64,000 bases of DNA from Bryopsis sp. KO-2023 (GCA_030272585.1 BSYQ01000002.1:7502001-7566000); one strand, 5' to 3'; shown: positions 35,256 to 46,784, counted from the stretch's first letter. A program made the numbers and translations. The notes: generated by a model from the letters alone, not told the origin.

Positions 35256-36308
35256 CCATGACAAAGCAGTGACCTGAAGACAAATCCTCTTCAATTTGTC
35301 CCAATCAAAACGTAATCAATCCCCACTCCTTTTCGTAAAACAATGCACAGGGGATTCTTCTAGTCGAAACAAAACAAAACGCTGGGGCCTCGTAGTAGGG
35401 CAAGTTACATTACAAGTGGATAGGACTACAGACATACTATGAAAAGAGAGTGTAATATAACAGCCGATCTTTTTTCCCAAGATTGTAGTCACCACCACTT
35501 TATCAATGGTTGATTTGCTGAGAGGGGGCCAGAAAACAGTTTTTGTGCAAGACATGATCATCTTGCCGAACCCCGAAAGGGCGATTTCACGTACGCTGCG
35601 CAGCTGGCTGAGAAAACCCCCCTAGCCTGCAGACTGGTGGAGCCCACCATTTCTTTGGCTGGGAAAATTGACAAGGAACATAACTTCTCATAAGGTAATG
35701 ATACCGCTTTCTCTTGCGTTCGATACCAACTGGCGCCAATAGACGGTGCCCTCTATTTGCCGGTCAATGCTCTCATGAGGAGCCGCCGGATCGCCACAAA
35801 GCGTTTCTTTCCTTGTTCTCCTGCCATCGGCTGCTTTTTTTGAGCCCATTGTGGTTTCTTTTTAAGCGGAGGACCCCAGCCTCAGTGTTTTTTTTACTCC
35901 CCCTCCTCCTCGTTTGACAACGATCACACAAATGCACGGCACTGGTAATGGAATCGACATCGTCGCAAACATACCAATACTTCGATTCGAGACTCTCGAG
36001 GACTGTTGCAAATCTCTCCCTCTGTTGGTCCGAAAACCTGGCTCTGGTGAAGGTTACACTCTTTTTCGAACTGGGCTAGTTTGGAATTGGCTGACTAGAC
36101 TTATTACCTGAAGCGGTCGCAGCAGGAAAAACATTGCAGAGACAAATGCCACAAGGAAAGAGGAAAGAACCAATCACCAGTCTTGTTCTGAAATAAGTTG
36201 CTTCTTCAGATGACTCGATCAATGTTACGATCCGTCAGGGTGACGTGAAGCCTTGATTTTTGTTGCACGTGAATTTCAGAGCTGCTTTCTTTATGTTAGA
36301 AGGTTCAC
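35256..36308. other. Region upstream of F-box/WD40 gene 2
   Basis: No intact gene seen. A short trace of the small basic gene (GGCGCCAGTTGGTATCGAA on the minus strand) lies near 35720-35745. Confidence 0.45.
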
Positions 36309-37469
36309 ATGAGCGATCACGTGAGTGTCGAGTGGGAGCTGCCCAGTGGCGTTCTTGCTAGAATTTTTGAGGGGATGCGCCCAAGGACTTTGGCCAGGTG
36401 CTCCTGTGTTTCCAAGGCTTGGAACGATGTCACCAGAGAGGAACGTTTTTCTAGAAAAGTCTTCCTCGAGAGAGCCTGGCGATGTGGCAACGTTGTACCG
36501 AAGTGTATCAATACAAACAAGGAATGGCCTAGCAGTTTCACAATGTGGGGCGAGATCCTTGCGATGGTGAAAAGCACAAGAATTGATGCTGAAGTAATCT
36601 TGGTAAACGTTGAAAATGGCGAGGTCTCTACAAGAGCTGGTCCCCACCTGTGGAAGTCTTGTTTGTGTTTGATCGATGGAATGCTCCTGCGCGAGGCGGG
36701 GGATCAAGCTGTGGTTGTCTTAAAAACACCTGAATTGACAAAAATCGCGTCTCTGAGGCTTCGTTTTAAAGCTGAAGTGATTGTGGACGTTGGAGAAGAA
36801 CTCGTGGCTATTGGTGGTGAGTTTGGGTGCTTGGAATTGTGGAGCAAGATCGATTGGAGTTGTGTCGAGATTCTGAATGATGGCGGAGGTGGTGGGATGT
36901 CGTCGGGAAACGATATTCTGTGTGCGGCTTTGGCTGGGGAAGCGGGTTGGCTGGTCTGTGGGGTGAGAGTTGGGCATCTCGAAGTGTGGAGCTTGGCTTC
37001 TTACACTCGCGTGGCAACGCTGAAGGGTCACTCTTGCCCTGTCCAGAGCGTTCATGTCAATGGTAAACTGATCATCAGTTGCTCCGTCAATGGCACCGTC
37101 CGGACATGGCTTCAGAAAACTTTCGAGTGTACGCGAGTTTTCAACGTCGATGTGTCGTGGTTTCCTGTGGCGTTGAGCGAAACCAAATTTGCACACTTTT
37201 CGAGGAGCCCGATGGAAGTTGTGGTTTGTGATATTGCTGGGGAGGATCATTGCCTCAGGAAATTTGAAGTGGGAGATGAAGTCCTAGGTCTTTTCTTGAC
37301 AGAGGATAAGCTCATTGTTGTGAGGCACAATGGGAAAATTATGGTATGGGATTTTCTTGCTCACTCTTGCGTAAGAATGAAAGGTTTCTTTGGTCCGCTG
37401 CTTATTAAGAAAAAACTCGTGTGGTTTGGCATTTTGTGTTGCTGGATTCTTGGAATGATTTTTTGGTGA
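36309..37469 (+). CDS. F-box/WD40 protein 2
   Basis: 386 residues, no intron. It starts MSDHVSVEWELPSG, like gene 1 (MSDHIRIEWDLPRE). The F-box is at about residues 8-50 (LARCSCVSKAWNDV). WD40-like repeats follow but are more divergent: clear units are GCLELWSKIDW, GHLEVWSL with TLKGHSCPVQSV, SCSVNGTVRTW and NGKIMVWDF. The role is expected to be substrate recognition in an SCF ubiquitin ligase. The C-terminus (LVWFGILCCWILGMIFW) is hydrophobic and unlike the paralogues, which end soon after WDFSK; a base change or a new end is possible. ATG context is TCACATGAGC. Confidence 0.85.
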   Translation: MSDHVSVEWELPSGVLARIFEGMRPRTLARCSCVSKAWNDVTREERFSRKVFLERAWRCGNVVPKCINTNKEWPSSFTMWGEILAMVKSTRIDAEVILVNVENGEVSTRAGPHLWKSCLCLIDGMLLREAGDQAVVVLKTPELTKIASLRLRFKAEVIVDVGEELVAIGGEFGCLELWSKIDWSCVEILNDGGGGGMSSGNDILCAALAGEAGWLVCGVRVGHLEVWSLASYTRVATLKGHSCPVQSVHVNGKLIISCSVNGTVRTWLQKTFECTRVFNVDVSWFPVALSETKFAHFSRSPMEVVVCDIAGEDHCLRKFEVGDEVLGLFLTEDKLIVVRHNGKIMVWDFLAHSCVRMKGFFGPLLIKKKLVWFGILCCWILGMIFW

Positions 37470-38354
37470 AAGAGGGAGAGAAGCATTCTAAATACGGCTA
37501 ATCTCCTGACCTGCAGATGTGTACTTCCTTTTAACCACACTCTTTTCCTTGTACAATTACTTGATGATGTCAAAATTTGTCCAATCACTCTTTCTCAAGC
37601 GTCTGGGGCGTGCAATCACTCTTTGGGAAAGTGTGCATCATCCCTGCTCAACATTCTCCACCTAGCTCTGGACCCTGAATCAAGCAAGACACAAGCCCCG
37701 CCATCATCAAGAAGATGTCTTTAGTATGAACACCTAGCCTTGGAAGTTTTCTGATCCCACGTGGTCAGTGCACTCAAAAGCAGTGGCAATCTATCTGGCA
37801 TTTCTCTTTTTCCCGTTTTGCGGCTAGCAAGTTGTCTGACAAGCACGCTGACGAGCTGCTTTGAGTGCGTAGGAGGAGGGGTTGGGAAGGCACAGGATAA
37901 GAAATATAATTTTTGTACGAAAATCTTGTGGGGGGAAAAATCGGAAAAACGTTTTTAGTCTCACTGAGTGCCACTAACAGATCGGTCCTAGTGCTCGGTT
38001 TTGAAGTGTAAAAATACCAAATTGAAGGTTTTGAAGTGTAGACACAGATGGTGACACAACTTGTCCTTTGACAGATCCTGTCTAAAGGAAGGAGAAAAGT
38101 GATTGTGAACAAGTTTCTTTGGGTCAGAACCGATCGAGTCCACATGAAATACGAACCTCCCCCGAATTGTCACCCTTTGTCCTCTTCCTGTTGAAGCCCA
38201 CCCCAGAAATGAACATAAAAATCTACTCAAATCTTAGAAAAAACAACCATCCAGGATTATAACTCATCATGGTCATCTCCAAGATCCTCATCATCCCCGC
38301 CATCATCTCCACCGCCAGCTTGATAGACAGCGGCGACGATTGACTGACAGATAT
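37470..38354. other. No gene recognised; left flank of the Crypton-like region
   Basis: About 880 bp. A degenerate version of the 15-bp motif (CCAGGATTATAACTCA) lies near 38251. Confidence 0.45.
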
Positions 38355-38479
38355 CCAGAATATAACTGGGGGGCTGGCAACAGGCTGGCAACGCGTTAGC
38401 AACATTTTGACAACGTGACCCGATTACGCAATGGGACGCTCGCCAATTACTAAAGCGCTCAGTCTGCCCGATGTAACTG

Positions 38480-38527
38480 CGCAGGCGGCGAGGTGTGACG
38501 CACTCAAGTCACACCTCGCCGCCTGCG
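38480..38527. repeat. Perfect 20-bp-arm hairpin upstream of the Crypton-like gene
   Basis: Arms CGCAGGCGGCGAGGTGTGAC (38480-38499) and complement (38508-38527) enclose an 8-nt loop. It lies 31 bp before the likely start codon. Confidence 0.92.
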
Positions 38528-38558
38528 ACACGACTGATTCTTGCGTGTATCTCTAAAA

Positions 38559-41500
38559 ATGGACGATGTGACGAGCGAAACTGGGACGTTCGAGACCGAT
38601 GGGACGTGGGATGTCGACAGTGTCACCAGTGCTTCCAGTGCTGGTGACGCTGCTGATGCTGGTGTGAAACTCCATATCGATGCTGAATAAATGCACGAAA
38701 ATGAAAAATCCAGAATATAACTGGATTTTCCAGCTGACTGGTAGATTTTGCATGAGATGTTTGCAGAAAATCAAAAAATCAGAAAATCAACTCCAAAATT
38801 TTTTTACTTTTTATTTGTTCCTCAAAGGTCTAAAATTTTCAGAATTAAAAAAGTTGGCACAAGAAGGAAATTGGCGGCGTATCGCACAACTGCTTGGACT
38901 AAACAATATCACAGACGAGACGGTGGAGGTTGGCATGATAACTCAAGACCAATCCAGAAAGGAACTTTGTTCCTTGTTGTTAAACTGGAGAGAATCGACG
39001 GCGAATAATTACACGCGGCGAATCAAGAAGTACTTGGTAAATATGTGTGGTAGAGGCTGATTTCACCAAATTCAACTGATTTTCCCTGATTTTGCTCAAG
39101 GCTCCTTTTTTTTCATTCTTGAATTTTCACTGAAATCCAACTGATTTTCCCTGATTTTGCATTTTTTAAAAATTTCACTGGAATTCAACAGATTTTCTTG
39201 ATTTTGCATTTTTTTAAATTTCACTGGAATTCAACTGATTTTCCTGATTTTGCTCAAGACTGCCTTTATTTAATTCTTGAATTTTCACTGAAATCCAACT
39301 GATTTTCCCTGATCTTGCATTTTTAAAAAATTTCACTGGAATTCAACTGATTTTCCTGATTTTGCATTTTTTTTTAATTTCACTGGAATTCAACTGATTT
39401 TGCTGATTTTTCTCAAGACTCCATTTTTTTAATTCTTGAATTTTCACTGAAATCCAACTGATTTTCCCTGATTTTGCATTTTTTTAAAATTTCACTGGAA
39501 TTCAACTGATTTTCCTGATTTTGCTCAAGACTGCATTTTTTTAATTCTTGAATTTTCACTGAAATCCAACCTGATATTCCCTAATTAATTTTCATGTAGG
39601 ATTGGCTTCAGGAAAAACACCCACAAGGGTGTCACAACAATTTCCTCGTCCGACCGGGGTGGGTGATGGAGTTTCTTACGGAGGTGGATCAAAAAAAACG
39701 AAGCCTAGTGGGACAAAAACACAAAACTGCGGGTAACGAAAGGAAATACTAAAATCAGTTCGAAAATCTTTGGTAATGATGATAGTAACAAAAAATCAAC
39801 AATATTTATAAGAAAAATTAAGAATTAATTTTCTGGGGGGCTGCAATTTTCAGATTTTTTTTTTTTTTTTCTTTTTTTTTTTTTTAGTGGATTTTCAGCC
39901 TGACCTCCGAGGGGTCTTGATGCGATTGGTACATGGCCAGTCCGTTGAAAACATTATAGCAAAAAGAGAGAAAGTCACCTCAATCAACCCCGCCTTTGAT
40001 GTGCAAGTGAGTGATATTCCGTACCTTGATCACTTGTTGTGCCATGACATGTTGACACATGGTGTCCATGTGGATTTGGAAATTTTGCTTGGAGGGGTTG
40101 ACGTCTCAGGGCTGGAGCCGGCACAAGGCATTGGTATCAACGAAATCCCAACCGTGGACGGTCATGAGGTAAGCGTGATTGATTTCTGGAATTCTGTTTT
40201 TTTTTACTAATTTAATATAATAGTATTAAGAATCTGCAAAACAGAGGAATAAGGAAAAGAATTAGGAGGGAAAAAAAAAAACTATAATTATTTAATTTTC
40301 TGTGAATTTTATAGATTTCAAAGAAGGATTTTGATGGCTATGTACAAGCCTTAAACATGCTTCAGAAATTTCAGTCCATGGTCATCAAAGATTCCGGGAG
40401 AGAGCTATTGTTGCAAAATGGCGTCTTCAAAAGCTGGCGTGACAAGTGGCGCTCGGGGGTCGCTAAAAGATTAGCGGAGTAAGTGACCTCCAGAGTTGTG
40501 CGCAACTCGATTTTTCAACAACGACAACGGTACGGCAACGGCAACGGCAATTAACGGCGCCGTTGTTGCCGTGAAAACCGTTGCCGTACCGTTGTTGCAC
40601 AACGGTTTAACGGCCGTTAACGGCGGCTTAACGGCCCGTTGCAACGGCCACCGTTAACGGCGCTTTTTATGTACAGACAGCCCTTACTATAGTATTACTA
40701 ATACACAATCCACCCCGTCCCGTTCGTTCCCTTTTCGTTTCGTGAGCGAGGAAGGAAGTGAACCCGTTTAGAAAGACAACCAAACGACTCCTTATGTTCT
40801 CCCGAGCACGACGCACTCTGTCGCGTGCGAAACGAGTGAGGAACGAGGGAGATATCCCAGTTTCTGTGAAAAGTACAAAAACTGGGATATCTCCCTCGTT
40901 TCTTGCTCGTTTCGCGCGCGACAAAGTGCGACGCGCTCGGAAAAAGTTTCTCTTTTATCTGAGCTGCTTTTTCAAGGTCTAAAACGACTCCTCAACCAAA
41001 ACGACGGATGGTGTGGGTGAAGATCTACATCAGATCTTTTTTTAGGTTGATAGGAAGTTCCGTCGTTTGGCCGCTTTCAACGTCGCTAAAGTTCCGCAAA
41101 AAAGGGAACTTCCACGGGTGTTTTCACGAAGAAGAGAGCGAGAAAGAGAAAGTTCCGCCTTTTCCAAATGCTATTTTCAGAGTTGAAACCAACTAAAATT
41201 GAAAATTAAAGGAGGTAATGGGAAAAGGCGGAACTTTCTCTATCTCGCTCTCTTCTTCGTGAAAACACCCGTGGAAGTTCCCTTTTTTGCGGAACTTTAG
41301 CGACGTTGAAAGCGGCCAAACGACGGAACTTCCTATCAACCTAAAAAAAGATCTGATGTAGATCTTCACCCACACCATCCGTCGTTTTGGTTGAGGAGTC
41401 GTTTTAGACCTTGAAAAAGCAGCTCAGATAAAAGAGAAACTTTTTCCGAGCGCGTCGCACTTTGTCGCGCGCGAAACGAGCAAGAAACGAGGGAGATATC

Positions 41501-44500
41501 CCAGTTTTTGTACTTTTCACAGAAACTGGGATATCTCCCTCGTTTCTCACTCGTTTCGCACGCGACAGAGTGCGTCGTGCTCGGAAAAATCTCTTCTTAC
41601 GTTTGGTTTCATTCCTAAACGGGTTCACGACTTTCCTTACCCGCGAAACGAGCGAGACACGAACGGGACGTGGTGGATTATTCATTCCACTACTCTTAAT
41701 TGAGTAACACTAACCGTAGTAATCTGCAGCAACGGCGTTCACCGTTGCAACGGATCTGTTACCGTTAACGGCGTTTTAACGGCCATTAACGGTCACACGG
41801 AACCGCTGACGGTAACGGTACGGCAACGGCCCGTTACCGTTAACGGCGCCGTTATTAACGGCGCCGTTGCAACGGCGCACAACTCTGGTGACCTCTCTTT
41901 TTCTTATATATTCTTTCTTTTTTGTTTTTGTTTTTTTTTTTGTTATTGTTACTGTTTTTGTTTTTGTTTTTGTTTTTGTTTTTGTTTTTGTTTTTGTTTT
42001 TGCTTTTAAATCATTTTGAAATCTGCAGCCCCTAAAAAAAAATGGGTGGGTGGGGCTGCAGATTCTGCAGCCCTTATGAATGGAAATGGGTGGATGGGCT
42101 GCAGATTCTGCAGCCCTTATGAATGGAAATGGGTGGATGGGCTGCAGATTCTGCAGCCCTTATGAATGGAAATGGGTGGATGGGCTGCAGATTCTGCAGC
42201 CCTTATGAATGGAAATGGGTGGATGGGCTGCAGATTCTGCAGCCCTTATGAATGGAAATGGGTGGATGGGCTGCAGATTCTGCAGCCCTTATGAATGGAA
42301 GAATTGGCATCCCCCAAAAAAAATGGGTGGATGGGGTTGTAGAATCTACAGCCCTTATGAATGGAGGCGGAATGGATGGGCTGCAAATTTTGCAGCCCTT
42401 ATGATTGGAAGGAATAGATGGGCTGTGGATTCCGCAGCCCCCATGATTCGTTTGTTTGAACCCGTTTGAAACAGGTATTTGTTTCAAAACTCAGTTGTGT
42501 TACATTTTGGAGAAAACCAACAAGGTCAATGAAGATCGAGAGCACCCCCCAGTTATATTCTGGGAGTGAAGGAGTGAAAGAGCTAATCCAAAACATTATG
42601 GGCTTTACTCCAAAACAACATTCTGGGATTTAAAATAAGAAAGACGACTAACTTTCAAATATCTCCAATCAATGGTGTTTAAACAGGAAATTCTCCGATC
42701 GCCAGCGAGGCGGTTTGGGGGACTCGTTTTCGGCCGAAACAAAGAAACAAATACAGGAGGAGTACATGTGCAACCCCTCCCCTAATGCAATGCAACTGAG
42801 GGCCTTGTTTTTGATGAGCTGTGCGACACTTGGGAGGGGGGACGATATGAGAAAAGTTCAATACTCTGACCTTTCGATCGAGAAGCTTCCAGATTTTTCC
42901 CCTCGCCCAATGACCATCCTCAATATAACGAAGCATATCGTAAGTCCCGGAAATTTGCCCCTTATATTCTGGAAATTTATCGAAAGGCGACCGATTCTGC
43001 AAATTTATTGGAAGGCGACTGATTATATTTTGAAAAAAACATCTCAACTGAAATTTTAATGAAATGATCCAAAACAAATAAAAAATAGTTTCTTTTTTTT
43101 CGAAACTATTGTTTGTTTGTGCTCACCATGAATTGCGAAACCGTTTCAGGGTAAGAAGAATGATACCGGAGTGAAAGAACATTTGTCTTTGGCTCCGCAT
43201 CGTGATCCATTGGTGTGCGGAGTCGTGGCACTGAGTTTACTCCTTGTTTGGAGAGAACATCATTTGAAGCGGGACCCTCCGAATGCGTTTTGCCCTCGGC
43301 GCTCTTGGTATGGTTGGTACCTCTTCCAGGGTTCATCGCCAACCACAGAGATGGATTACAATGTCCATCTCGAGGGCGCCAAGCGTGCCCTCAAGGCCGT
43401 CCAGTTTTCCACCACCCACCCTACTCATTGCCCCCGGATCTCCGGGGCTAATGAGTTGAGGAAAGCTGGGTGAGGTTTTCCTAAGATTATGTCCTACTTT
43501 CTAATAATTCAGTTGGTTTCCTCCGAGTTCATTTTTTTTTTAATGTTTTATATTTATCAAAACAGGGCGGACAACGGGGTCGTGCGTTCAATGTTATTGC
43601 ATTCACGGAGAGACGACGAACTTTCGTACCTCCACACTCCCCCGCCCGAAGGCTTGTTCATCATGGCAGGTTTTCGAGGGGGGGAACATGACATGTTCAG
43701 AATGGACGTGGACCCGGGCGACTATTTCCCCACCATGACAGGATCGATTTTCCCTGACCTGGAAACACAACTTGAATCAAAGCGAAGGGTAAGCTGGACT
43801 CTTTGGGAGACCTGCAACCAGTAAATTTCAGTTTTGTTTTCCCACCTCCTGCTCATCGTTCTTCTTTCTGTCCACCTGACCAAGGAGTTACTCTGAATAT
43901 ATATCTGGCTTGGGTGGGATTCGAACCCACCATTCCCCAAAGAACCAAGCAACAAAAGATATGTTAGCTGACTGAACATTGTGCTCCCAGCACAATCAGT
44001 CGTATACTGCAGCCTTCAAGGATGTGTCCGGGGAAAGATATCTTGAGGCGAAATTGTTCCTTCGACGCATCTTCTGGGCAAACTTGCCTGCACTACATGA
44101 CAGGTATACATTCTTTTCTCTTCATTTCGGGCAAATGCAATGTAACAAAAAGATGTCAGCTCCCAGAATATCCGCCCTATTTTGGTTGGGTACACAAATC
44201 AGATGAAACATCCAGAATATAACATTCATGAAATACCAATTTTATGAAACGTAATTTTTCTGTTGCCCTGCCTGATTCCTCACCACCTTCCAAAGTTTGG
44301 ATCCTCCCCTGAAAATCCCAAGCATCACCGACTCCCACTTTTCGCACTTTGCATTCTGAAGGCAATTTTTCATGTGGAATTCATCCTGGCGAGGTATTCT
44401 CTCACATGATACACAAGAATCGCCGCAATTCTCCGTCGTGATCACATCTTCTTCGTGGATCGGTGCAGGTATCCACAGCACCCAATATTCGAGATTCCCG

Positions 44501-46784
44501 AACTGAGGATGCATGAACAAGACTTCCTTTCATGGAAGGTTTTGCAAAGCACCTATCTCCAAAACATGGGCTGCTCCACAGAGGTTCAGCCGCATGATGA
44601 CCTGGCGGCGGCTGCTCTGAGCTTGGCTCTTGCTGCTGTCCAACGCGCCACATCTTCAGGCAATCCCAACCTTGCACATCCCACAACGTTTGTTCTTCAT
44701 ATCGTCGCCTCGTCAATAAACAAATTTGCAGAACCCTAACAGTCCCGAAATCAACCAGATCTTTGTCTACAAAAAAAAAATTATATATAATATCTTTTTT
44801 TTTCTTTTATCTCACCACAAACACGGACAGCCTCTCTTCCACTTGTTTCAGGGATTGCTTTGCAATATCCGTCAACATCACCAGCAGGCGCAAGCCAGCC
44901 CTTCGATTTACATGGAGAACGGCCACCTTGGCCTCCTGTCCTTCACCCCTTGCTGCAAACGTTCCCGATCACAACGCCTTGTCCAACAGCAGCACCGCCC
45001 CAGCCACTACCTACAGGGGAACAGACAACACACCAGACCACGACAGGTGCGCCCTCACTTCACCCCTTGCTGCAAACAGTCCGGGCCCCGCACAACCCCC
45101 TCCCAGCTCCCTCCACACTCCTTCGTCCGATTGCACCAACAGTGGGGCAGAGGTCGGCTATTCATACGCCAAATCCATCCCCATTATCAACATCAGCAGC
45201 AGATGCCGGCCAGCTCTCGGTATTACCTGGAGGACATCCACCTTTGCTACACCCCCGCCTGCAAACATTCCCGTCCACATTGCCTTTCCCAAGAGCAGCA
45301 TCTCCCCAGCTGCAGCCTGCACATCACGACATCACGACAGGTGCGCCCTCGCTTCACCCCTTGCTGCAAACAGTCCGGGCCCCGCACAACCCCCTCCCAG
45401 CCCCCTCCACACTCCTTCGTCCGATGGCACCAACAGTGGGGCAGAAGTCGGCCATTCATACGCCAAATCCATCCCCATTATCAACATCAGCAGCAGATGC
45501 TGGCCAGCTCTTGGCATTACCTGGCGGACATCCACCTTTGCTACACCCCCGCCTGCAAACATTCCCATCCACATTGCCTTTCTCAACAGCAGCATCTCCC
45601 CAGCTGCAGCCTGCACATCACGACATCACGACAGGTGCGCCCTCGCTTCACCCTATGCTCCAACGTGCAGGGGGGCCAAGTGCACAGGGCCTCATGACAC
45701 GTCCCCATTTGCTTCACCCGGTGCTGCAACCAGTATCAAGCCCAGTGCTTCGCCCAAGAACACCGGGTTCCCAGCCGCAACTTGCAAGGGGGCGCGAAAC
45801 CTGGCACGTCACGACAGGTTGGGATTTGTAGGATTTGAGGTACATCCTTGCGTTTCAAAGCATGAACACAACACACACACATACCTACATCTGCACATTC
45901 AGGTGATTTGGAATGACTTCTGGTGGCCCTTTGGTTCATGAGAAATGTAAAATTAAAGCAAAATCTGCATATGGTCAAACTGAGAATGTAGGGAATGCAG
46001 TGTCCAGAATGTAGCCAGAGTACTACCATGACTCATCAGAAAGATAATGACCAGAAATTCATGTGACCAAGCTGGTGACAATTATTTTGGTTGATCCAGA
46101 AAGTCTGAGACCCTCACTCACCGTACCCCAAGCTCCTCCCCACCTGCCACAACAGTCCGCTGCTTCTCTGCTGGTTCCGAGGCCTGTCTCATCCCAGCTT
46201 CTCCCACTGAACCAACCTATGCCACAGCCACAAAAATTTGGCGGCGTTACTCTTCCCCCTGTGAAGCTCCAAAATAGGGACCTCCGGAGCTTGAATGGTA
46301 ATGATCATCCTGCAACAGAAAAAGACGCCCCCCCCCCCGCAACCCTGACATTGAAGTTCTTCGAAAAACGCAATCACAAGTCCGTTTTATATATAAGCAA
46401 CAGCCAGTTATATTCTGGAGCTACATACTTCCACAACAATCACGGCTCCGGTTTATTGTTTTTGAAGAAAGCGATTCCCATCACATCTGGGAGGAGTGGA
46501 AGAAGGGCATTCACCTGACCCCGTTGGTGCAAACGGCTCCTTTAAAGGCCCTCTTCAGCCTTGGTCGACCTGGCATGTGGAGGGTGAACGATGGAACTCA
46601 CCGCTCGTTCTTCACACGCCGCTACAAACTCTACGCACACATGGAAGCGCTCAAAAACAGGGTTGGGGAACGAGCGATGCTGGAATTAATGGAGGGATGG
46701 CGAGCGAGCATTAAACCATCATCACTTTCCAAATTGCTGAGGGACTTGGAGGCGAAGAAAATACCACCCTCCTGTTTTGTTTGA
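38559..46784 (+). CDS. Crypton-like tyrosine recombinase with Death-like and GCR1_C-like domains
   Basis: Likely DNA recombinase or DNA-binding protein derived from one. Exons whose phases agree: 38559-38661 (uncertain start, MDDVTSETG), 38843-39036, 39600-39732, 39888-40168, 40315-40478, 42687-42939, 43150-43469, 43566-43788, 43991-44103, 44469-about 44739, then 44852-45817, 46100-46297 and 46468-46784. The first ten join to about 684 residues. The recombinase core has LGRGDDMR (first Arg), THCPR (HxxR), LLH and, nine residues on, SYL (His then Tyr), followed by GSIFPDLE. This order matches Crypton-type recombinases and the related CBF3/Ndc10 fold. The last three exons share phase and end in a domain like GCR1_C. 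The junction from exon ten to exon eleven is not resolved, because no phase-1 donor was found, so the gene may end at the TAA at 44737 with a second gene following. Confidence 0.68.
38843..39036 (+). CDS. Death-domain-like exon of the Crypton-like gene
   Basis: Encodes about 65 residues with the Death-domain pattern of six helices: LKKLAQEGNWRRIAQLLGL, then ITDETVE, SRKELCSLLLNWRES and YTRRIKKYL. The W..IA..LGL, the LL..W and the spacing are typical of the Death superfamily, which forms homotypic complexes. The flanking splice sites are TTTTCAG and GTAAAT. The similarity is by eye; a generic DNA-binding helical N-domain is the alternative. Confidence 0.5.
39060..39590. repeat. A/T-rich tandem repeat in an intron
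   Basis: Composite units built from CACTGAAATCCAACTGATTT and CACTGGAATTCAACTGATTT with poly-T spacers. Larger blocks beginning ATTCTTGAATTTTCACTG start near 39116, 39271, 39431 and 39543. Confidence 0.92.
40491..41887. mobile_element. Foldback hAT-like element in a Crypton-gene intron
   Basis: 1397 bp with terminal CAGAGTTGTGCGC and its complement, flanked by the 8-bp direct repeat GTGACCTC (40483-40490 and 41888-41895). Nearly the whole element is an inverted repeat with its centre near 41195. The outer 170-190 bp on each side are filled with AACGG/CCGTT subterminal repeats. Each arm contains a smaller hairpin around GGGATATCTCCCTCGTTTC. It encodes no transposase. The first target copy overlaps the splice donor GTAAGT at 40479, which remains usable. 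Confidence 0.9.
41925..42003. repeat. (GTTTTT)n tract
   Basis: At least eight GTTTTT units preceded by related T-rich sequence, between the foldback element and the minisatellite. Confidence 0.93.
42043..42445. repeat. 43-bp minisatellite with a hairpin in each unit
   Basis: Six or so near-perfect 43-bp units and three or four degenerate ones. Each has GGGCTGCAGA, a T, then TCTGCAGCCC: 10-bp arms around one base. Confidence 0.93.
42687..43788 (+). CDS. Recombinase catalytic exons of the Crypton-like gene
   Basis: Three exons (42687-42939, 43150-43469, 43566-43788) carry the likely catalytic set. ALFLMSCATLGRGDDMRKVQ provides the first Arg. HPTHCPRISGANELRKAG provides His and the second Arg. 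MLLHSRRDDELSYL provides a His and, nine residues later, the Tyr that would attack DNA. MAGFRGGEHDMFRMDVDPG and IFPDLETQL follow, as in CBF3-domain-2-like proteins. All residues expected for catalysis are present, so the enzyme may be active. Confidence 0.65.
43911..43985 (-). pseudogene. tRNA-like relic within an intron
   Basis: On the minus strand the T arm GTGGG TTCGAAT CCCAC is perfect (B box) and GTTCAGTCAGCTAACA resembles an A box. Acceptor and anticodon arms do not form. Confidence 0.35.
44852..45817 (+). CDS. Pro-rich repeat exon(s)
   Basis: A C-rich stretch in which all three forward frames are open for about 970 bp. The frame with repeated LHPLLQT, TTGAPS and LLRPxAPTVGQ is preferred. 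It has the fewest residue changes between the two 297-bp tandem units (six, against eight and eleven in the other frames), and its phase fits the next exon (46100). It would be a flexible linker of about 320 residues before the C-terminal domain. Confidence 0.45.
46100..46784 (+). CDS. C-terminal exons with a GCR1_C-like domain
   Basis: Exons 46100-46297 and 46468-46784 join in phase 1. After a Pro/Gln-rich stretch comes SDSHHIWEEWKKG, LKALFSLGRPGMWR, RRYKLYAHMEALKNRVGE and LLRDLEAKK. The pattern of W..EW..G, a Trp and Arg, then a helix with R..Y is that of the GCR1_C DNA-binding domain often found at the end of fungal Crypton-type proteins. The stop is TGA at 46784. Confidence 0.55.

Noticed and set aside
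40667-41707. Frames within the foldback element as a transposase
   Set aside because: Each frame is mirrored in the opposite arm and is short and Arg/Lys-rich, with no catalytic motif.
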